Shown here piece by piece: positions 59,669 to 64,000 of a stretch of 64,000 bases of DNA. Position 1 is the first letter of the stretch. Every line of letters starts with the position of its first letter. The DNA comes from Burkholderiales bacterium. GTDB lineage: Bacteria; Pseudomonadota; Gammaproteobacteria; Burkholderiales; Ga0077523. The stretch lies in the NCBI GenBank assembly GCA_022843925.1, contig JALHMS010000006.1, positions 62,001-126,000 on the forward strand, in the 5' to 3' direction. Both the position numbers and the translations under genes were made by a program. The notes below the pieces were generated by a model that did not search any database, was not told the DNA's origin, and saw nothing but the letters and a program-made list of their open reading frames with translations.

Positions 59669-61264
59669 ATGAATTCCCTGATGTCGCTTCTGCGAGGTGC
59701 CCTCGGCGCCCTCACCACTCTTGCAGTCCTCGCATCGGCGAGTCATGCGCAGCAACCGACCCCTGGCGGAACGCTCACGATGGTCGTGCAACCCGAGCCG
59801 CCGACGCTCGTGTCCGCCTTCAACTCCGCAGGGCCCATCGGCGTCGTCTCGACGAAGATGCTCGAAGGGCTGCTCACCTACGATTTCGACATGGTGCCCA
59901 AGCCTGTTCTCGCGGAATCGTGGAAGGTGAGCCCGGACGGCAAGACGATCACCTTCAACCTCCGCAAGGGCGTGAAGTGGCACGACGGACGGGACTTCAC
60001 GTCGGCCGATGTCCAGTTCTCGGCGATGAAGGTCTGGAAGGAACTGCATCCCCGCGGCCGGTCGACGTTCGCGAAGCTGACGGCAGTCGAGACGCCGTCG
60101 CCGCTCGTCGCGATCTTCAAGCTGTCGGAGGCCTCGCCCTACATGATGTCCGCCCTGAGCGGCTATGAGTCCCAGGTGCTGCCGAAGCACGTCTACGACG
60201 GCACGGACATGGCGCAGAACCCGGCGAACAGCAAGCCCGTGGGCACCGGCCCCTTCGTGTTGAAGGAGTGGCAGAAGGGCAACTTCATCCTGCTGGAGAA
60301 GAACCCGAACTACTGGGACAAGGGTCGCCCGTACCTCGACAAGATCGTGATGCGGATCATCCCCGACGCCGCTGCGCGCTCCGCGGCGTTCGAGACGGGC
60401 GAAGTGCAGCTGGGCGGGTTCAGCCCCGTGCCGCTCAGCGATGTGAAGCGGCTGGAGGCCAGCGGCAAGTTCGACGTCGAGACCCGTGGCTACGAGTACC
60501 TCGCCCCCATCTTCCTGCTCGAGTTCAACCTGAAGAACAAGTACCTGCAGGACAAGCGGGTGCGCCATGCCATCGCCCACGCCATCGACCAGAACCTCGT
60601 CGTGAAGACCGTCTGGTACGGCTTCGGCAAGCCGGCCACGGGCCCGGTGCCCTCGGTGCTCACGCAGTTCTACAACGCCAATGTCCCGAAGTACGCGTTC
60701 GATCCGAAGCGCGCCGAGGCGCTGCTCGACGAGGCAGGCTTCCCGCGCGCGGGCGGCGGCAAGCGCTTCAAGCTGATCCACGACTACCTGCCCTACGGCG
60801 CCGACTATCAGCGCACCGCCGAATACCTCAAGCAGGCCCTGGGTAAGGTCGGCATCGACGTCGAGATCCGCAGCCAGGACACCGCCGCGTTCCTGAAACG
60901 CGTGTACACCGACAACGACTTCGACGTGTCGAGTAACTTCTTCTACGCGCTGCCCGACCCCACCATCGGCGTCCAGCGCATCTACTGGTCGAAGAACATC
61001 AAGAAGGGCGTGCCGTTCTCGAACGCGTCGGGCTACTCGAACCCCGAGATGGACCGCGTGATCGAGGCCATGCAGATCGAGCACGACCGGAAGGCGCGCC
61101 GCGCGCTGATCGACAGCCTGCAGGTGATGGCGCAGGACGATCTCCCGGTGCTCGATCTCTTCGAGGTCCGCTTCTTCACGCTCGCCAGCAAGAAGGTGCA
61201 GGACCACACGCTGTCCGGCGAAGGCGTGTACTCGTCGTTCTCCAGGGTGTGGTTGACGAAGTAG
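59669..61264 (+). CDS. ABC transporter substrate-binding protein, family 5 (peptide/nickel type)
   Basis: A 531-residue periplasmic receptor with a signal peptide ending near SHA-QQ. Family 5 features are clear: GGTLTMVVQPEPPTL at the mature N-terminus, LAESWKVSPDGKTITFNLRKGVKWHDG, PVGTGPFVLKEWQKGNFILLEKNPNYW and RVRHAIAHAIDQNLVV. The cognate permease probably begins at 63548 on the same strand, though folB and two secreted-protein genes lie between them. Ligand unknown: peptides, opines and glutathione are possible. Confidence 0.93.
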   Translation: MNSLMSLLRGALGALTTLAVLASASHAQQPTPGGTLTMVVQPEPPTLVSAFNSAGPIGVVSTKMLEGLLTYDFDMVPKPVLAESWKVSPDGKTITFNLRKGVKWHDGRDFTSADVQFSAMKVWKELHPRGRSTFAKLTAVETPSPLVAIFKLSEASPYMMSALSGYESQVLPKHVYDGTDMAQNPANSKPVGTGPFVLKEWQKGNFILLEKNPNYWDKGRPYLDKIVMRIIPDAAARSAAFETGEVQLGGFSPVPLSDVKRLEASGKFDVETRGYEYLAPIFLLEFNLKNKYLQDKRVRHAIAHAIDQNLVVKTVWYGFGKPATGPVPSVLTQFYNANVPKYAFDPKRAEALLDEAGFPRAGGGKRFKLIHDYLPYGADYQRTAEYLKQALGKVGIDVEIRSQDTAAFLKRVYTDNDFDVSSNFFYALPDPTIGVQRIYWSKNIKKGVPFSNASGYSNPEMDRVIEAMQIEHDRKARRALIDSLQVMAQDDLPVLDLFEVRFFTLASKKVQDHTLSGEGVYSSFSRVWLTK

Positions 61265-61413
61265 GGGGCCCCCGACGGAGTCGCCCGACCGCGCGAATAC
61301 GGCGGACTCTCCCCGGGGTGCGGCTGGCCGGAACGGCTGCGCCGGAGACGATGCTGTAGCATCCCGACGTCGCGCGGTCCCGGGGGTGCCGGCGTAACAG
61401 GAATACCGATCCG

Positions 61414-61824
61414 ATGGACCTGACCGAACCGCTGTTGCACATATCACCGCCCCTGTCGGGCGCCGACGGGGAGAGCGACCTGCGCGCGCTCTTCCTCCGC
61501 AATTTCGTGACCCGCGCGCACATCGGCGTCTACGACCGCGAGCGGGCAGGCGACCAACGCCTTCGCTTCAACCTTTGCGTTCATCTCCAGCCGCCGTTCG
61601 ACTGGCACGATCAGCTCACGGACGTGCTGGACTACGACCGTCTCCGGCAGGGCATCCTCGACATCCTGGGAGAGGGTCACGTGAATCTGCTCGAGACCCT
61701 GGCGGAACGCATCGTCGACTTCTGTCTCGGCTATCCGCAGGTGCAGTCCGTCCACCTGCAGATCATCAAGCTCGAGGCGCACGACGACTGCGAGGTCGGG
61801 TACGAGACCCGTCGGCGCCGCTGA
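61414..61824 (+). CDS. folB: dihydroneopterin aldolase
   Basis: A 136-residue FolB. It has the tunnelling-fold pattern LFLRNFVTRAHIGVYDRE with catalytic E43 and DYDRLRQGIL. The GHVNLLETLAERIVDF segment carries the substrate Glu, and VHLQIIKLEAHDD has the catalytic Lys (K119). It converts dihydroneopterin to hydroxymethyldihydropterin in folate synthesis. The N-terminal 20 residues are longer than usual and poorly conserved. The last 17 codons and the stop are part of a 59-base segment that recurs 660 bases downstream. AGGAA lies ten bases before the ATG. Confidence 0.9.
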   Translation: MDLTEPLLHISPPLSGADGESDLRALFLRNFVTRAHIGVYDRERAGDQRLRFNLCVHLQPPFDWHDQLTDVLDYDRLRQGILDILGEGHVNLLETLAERIVDFCLGYPQVQSVHLQIIKLEAHDDCEVGYETRRRR

Positions 61825-61830
61825 CCCGGG
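61772..61830 (+). repeat. 59-bp direct repeat, copy 1 (3' end of folB)
   Basis: Covers the last 17 folB codons, the stop and six further bases. It matches 62491-62549 at 56 of 59 positions in the same orientation. Confidence 0.9.
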
Positions 61831-61907
61831 TGCCGCCACCGCCCCGTTCGTTGGGTACACTCCGAGCCTTCCCGACATCCCGTCGGGGGCATTGGTGAAC
61901 CCAACGA

Positions 61908-62420
61908 ATGAAGCATTCCCTCATCGCCGTCGCGCTCGGTCTCGCATTGACCAATGGGGCCTCCGCCCAGGACTTCCTCCAACAGTGGCGTGACAGCGCG
62001 ACGCGGCAGATGAATGCGTTCCGCTCGAGCCACGCACCAGCCATCGTCGCGGCCGGCTGGCGATTCGTCGCCGGCTCGGTGTCAGCCGAGAGCGTGCCCG
62101 TCGCGGACGTGTTCATTGCCCGGGTCGCGGCGCGGACCGGAACGATCCGCGCCGCCGATGTCCTGACGAGCTACTACGCGGAACGGCCCGAGTCCGTCGT
62201 TCCGGCGCACCAGTCGGCCCGTTCGGTCGAGTGGTTCGACTGCGCTGCCGGCACGTGGGAGCAGCGCTCGCTGAATCTTTACGCCGGCCATGACGGCAGC
62301 GGCGAACCGAACCATGCCGAACCGGCGAAACCGGACGCCGATCCGGCCGCGCTCGGTCCCATCGACCACGGCGTCGTCACCCACGCCGTCCTCGCGGCGG
62401 TCTGCGGCCAGGCGTTGTAG
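61908..62420 (+). CDS. secreted protein, surface-adhesin-E-like (tentative)
   Basis: A 170-residue protein with a signal peptide (MKHSLIAVALGLALTNGASA-QD). The mature part has a pattern seen in small secreted proteins of the surface-adhesin E type: a W-x-F-V-A-G strand (AAGWRFVAGS), a central RSVEWFDCAAGTWEQRSLNLYAG segment and a C-terminal Cys (AAVCG) that could pair with the first. I do not recognise a specific function. A 6-bp hairpin CCCGAC/GTCGGG (61871-61887) lies just upstream, and TACACT at 61856 may be its -10. Start has no strong ribosome site. Confidence 0.65.
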   Translation: MKHSLIAVALGLALTNGASAQDFLQQWRDSATRQMNAFRSSHAPAIVAAGWRFVAGSVSAESVPVADVFIARVAARTGTIRAADVLTSYYAERPESVVPAHQSARSVEWFDCAAGTWEQRSLNLYAGHDGSGEPNHAEPAKPDADPAALGPIDHGVVTHAVLAAVCGQAL

Positions 62421-62490
62421 TCGGCGTCATCTGCCACGCTGGGTGGATTCGCCCACACGGGGCGCCATGCCCGCTGCCGGTGGGATCCTT

Positions 62491-62549
62491 TCGAGGGGCA
62501 CGACCACTGCGAGGTCGGGTACGGGACCCGTCGGCGCCGCTGACCCGGG
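62491..62549 (+). repeat. 59-bp direct repeat, copy 2 (folB fragment outside any gene)
   Basis: 56 of 59 bases match the folB 3' end at 61772-61830, including the stop TGA and the CCCGGG after it. The upstream part of folB is not present, so this is a fragment rather than a second gene. Confidence 0.9.
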
Positions 62550-62725
62550 CGATCTCGCGTGGACGGTGCGATGCCGTCCTGGTGGGCTTGGCCGTGACGC
62601 CGATGGAGAGGGCCTGGAGCAGATCTGCCCCGCATCCCATCGATGGCGACGGACGAATGTGGCGGTGGCCACTTGCAGGCTGTTGCCGCTTTTGAGATCC
62701 TCGACTCAACTGCGGGTAGAAGTGG

Positions 62726-62764
62726 CGCCCGGCATGCCACGCAGAATCCCGTCGATGCCGGGCG
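62726..62764 (+). promoter_or_regulatory. leader hairpin before the PEP-CTERM gene
   Basis: CGCCCGGCAT (62726-62735) and ATGCCGGGCG (62755-62764) form a perfect 10-bp stem with a 19-base loop, ending eight bases before the GAGAGGAA ribosome site. It could control translation or mark an operator. Confidence 0.45.
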
Positions 62765-62785
62765 TCTCCTCGAGAGGAACGACCT

Positions 62786-63337
62786 ATGAACACATTGATG
62801 CAATCCGCAGTCCGCGGTCTTGTCGCCGCCGGCCTGCTGGCGTTCGGCAGCGCGCAAGCCCAGATGATCGATTTCGGGACCGACCCCGACAGCGTTGCCG
62901 TGTCGCGGACTTTCGTCGGCGACGGGATCGGCAACACGTCCTTCAGCGCCGAGGGCATGTTCACGATCACTCAGAGCAGCGCGGTGGCGTCCTTCGCCTT
63001 CAGCCAATGGTCCGTGATCGCGGAAGGTCTGCGGGCCCTGACCCTGACCCTGCTCCAGGACGATACGGTGATCCTGCAGACCAGCGCGAGCACCGTCGTC
63101 CCGCCGTCGGGAGACATCAAGGCCTTCACCTTCCAGAGCTTCAACGAAGTGCTCGCCGCCGGCAGCTACACCGTGACCCTCTCGGGAACGGTCCGTCCGG
63201 GTGGCGGGTCCTTCCTGTGGGGGCTGGACGCCAACCCGGCAGCGCCGATCCCGGAGCCGTCAGAGTGGCTGATGATCGGGGCGGGTCTCGGACTGGTGGG
63301 CTTCGCGGCCCGGAGGCAGCGCAAGCAGGTCGGCTGA
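62786..63337 (+). CDS. PEP-CTERM sorting-domain protein
   Basis: A 183-residue exported protein. It has a signal peptide (GLVAAGLLAFGSAQA), a beta-rich middle domain of about 125 residues with no recognisable enzymatic motif, and a C-terminal PEP-CTERM signal: IPEPSEW (155-161), a hydrophobic helix (LMIGAGLGLVGFAA) and a basic tail (RRQRKQ). PEP-CTERM proteins are cleaved by exosortase and released or surface-anchored in bacteria that make exopolysaccharide. No exosortase gene is in the window. GAGAGGAA lies six bases before the ATG. A strong terminator follows. Confidence 0.88.
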   Translation: MNTLMQSAVRGLVAAGLLAFGSAQAQMIDFGTDPDSVAVSRTFVGDGIGNTSFSAEGMFTITQSSAVASFAFSQWSVIAEGLRALTLTLLQDDTVILQTSASTVVPPSGDIKAFTFQSFNEVLAAGSYTVTLSGTVRPGGGSFLWGLDANPAAPIPEPSEWLMIGAGLGLVGFAARRQRKQVG

Positions 63338-63417
63338 TTTGGAGGTCGTCTGACGGTCTAGCTCCCAGGAGATTCCAGCGTCCGGTTCCTTCGGACGTTC
63401 TCCCCGGCGCCCGCGCG

Positions 63418-63450
63418 AAACGCCCCCGTATTCCGGGGGCGTTTTCGTTT
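63418..63450 (+). terminator. intrinsic terminator after the PEP-CTERM gene
   Basis: AACGCCCCCG and CGGGGGCGTT form a perfect 10-bp stem with a TATTC loop, followed by TTCGTTT, 81 bases after the stop. Confidence 0.85.
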
Positions 63451-63532
63451 CGGGCTGTGGACGATGCGCGATGGGGCCTTTGCGAGCAGCGTGCCCTGTG
63501 CAGGTGCAGCCGTCGGCTTCGTCGGCAGCACT

Positions 63533-63541
63533 TGTTACACT
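63533..63541 (+). promoter_or_regulatory. extended -10 promoter before the ABC permease
   Basis: TGT-TACACT is an extended -10 element ending seven bases before the permease GTG, which would place the transcript start at the start codon. No matching -35 is seen. Confidence 0.4.
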
Positions 63542-63547
63542 CGCCCC

Positions 63548-64000
63548 GTGCTGCGCATCGCCCGTCTCCTTGTCCGTCGATTCCTTCGCGCGATTCCCAT
63601 CGTGCTGGGCATCGCCGTATTCAACTTCCTGCTGCTCCAGCTGGCACCCGGTGACGCTGTCGACGTGCTCGTCGGCGAAGCCGGCGGGGCGACGCCGGAG
63701 TACGTCGCGGAACTGCGGACCCGCTTCGGTCTCGACCAGCCCGTGCCGGTGCAGCTGGGTCGGTACCTCGTCAACGTCGCCACCCTGGACCTCGGGTACT
63801 CGTTCCGCCACAACATGCCCGTGGCCAGCCTCATTCTTTCGCGGCTGCCCGCCACGCTGTTGCTGATGGCGGGGGCCATCGGCATGGCGTTCGCGGCGGG
63901 CGTGCTGCTGGGTGTCACTGCGGCGCGCCACGTGAGGAGGCCGCTCGATGCCGTCGTGTCGGTGGTCGCGTTGCTCGCCTACGCGACGCCGGTGTTCTGG
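63548..64000 (+). CDS. ABC transporter permease, DppB/OppB type, truncated by window end
   Basis: The first 151 codons are visible, open to the window edge. The protein starts LRIARLLVRRFLRAIPIVLGIAVF, a first transmembrane segment with the DppB-type LAPGDAVDVL continuation. A periplasmic domain follows with RTRFGLDQPVPVQLGRYL, then DLGYSF and SRLPATLLLMAGAIGMAFAAGVLLGV as the second segment. This is the dipeptide/oligopeptide permease family that works with family 5 receptors such as the one at 59669. The GTG at 63548 gives the family start; no ribosome site precedes it. Confidence 0.9.
   Translation, partial: MLRIARLLVRRFLRAIPIVLGIAVFNFLLLQLAPGDAVDVLVGEAGGATPEYVAELRTRFGLDQPVPVQLGRYLVNVATLDLGYSFRHNMPVASLILSRLPATLLLMAGAIGMAFAAGVLLGVTAARHVRRPLDAVVSVVALLAYATPVFW

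Larger units (their letters stand above)
62421..62785 (+). other. non-coding gap holding a displaced folB 3' copy and a leader hairpin
   Basis: 365 bases without a gene I can support. It contains the second copy of the 59-bp repeat and a 10-bp hairpin just before the PEP-CTERM gene. A long open frame runs through it on the plus strand but has no start signal or family features. Confidence 0.5.

Noticed and set aside
62491..62549. second folB gene or folB pseudogene
   Set aside because: Only the last 17 codons are present; no upstream folB sequence is recognisable.

Overview
The window is a contiguous, very GC-rich stretch of bacterial chromosome, about two thirds G+C by eye, with dense coding on both strands. 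Gene content and order point to a betaproteobacterium, probably an environmental or uncultured lineage. The evidence is an ilvI-ilvH-ilvC-pssA-leuA cluster (psd, usual in this block, is absent), a slt / NDUFA9-like SDR / cca block, a TctC (Bug)-type solute receptor, a CIRCE-controlled groES-groEL operon and a PEP-CTERM protein. I found no rRNA, tRNA, CRISPR array, insertion sequence, prophage or integrase.

Left part (1-24.6 kb): the start of an acetate-permease-type operon (DUF485 protein), a DnaQ-like exonuclease overlapping a cNMP/CBS/DUF294 regulator, and groES-groEL with promoter and HrcA operator. Next come sucC-sucD, a Ser/Thr kinase fused to a cNMP-binding domain, a GST, and the co-directional set ilvA-slt-SDR-cca. 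Then follow rpiA, phoU-ppx, gltS, a periplasmic molybdenum hydroxylase with its 2Fe-2S subunit and a TetR repressor, and terC.

Middle part (24.7-41.5 kb): a 1077-residue STAND/BTAD regulator, a stand-alone EF-G paralogue, an epoxide-hydrolase-like enzyme and argC. A 0.9 kb array of palindromic cassettes (REP/BIME type, order AAAB AAB) follows. It is succeeded by a divergent AraC regulator and MFS exporter, an RND pump with its adaptor, and a TctC receptor.

Right part (41.5-64 kb): a polyphosphate-themed operon (yggX, ppk, CYTH-CHAD, sixA), argA, an SDR, rsmE, an inositol-monophosphatase-family enzyme, then ilvIHC-pssA-leuA. leuA is preceded by a 30-codon leader with a run of five CTG Leu codons whose promoter places the transcript start at the leader ATG. 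The window closes with a class C beta-lactamase-like hydrolase, a photolyase, a peptide-type ABC receptor, folB, a secreted protein of unknown function, a displaced 59-bp copy of the folB 3' end, the PEP-CTERM protein and a truncated ABC permease.

Functional threads: branched-chain amino acids (ilvA, ilvIHC, leuA), arginine (argC, argA), phosphate/polyphosphate (phoU-ppx; ppk-CHAD-sixA), TCA cycle (sucCD), and cyclic-nucleotide or stress signalling. Annotation rests on reading translated motifs and DNA signals only; no database search was possible.
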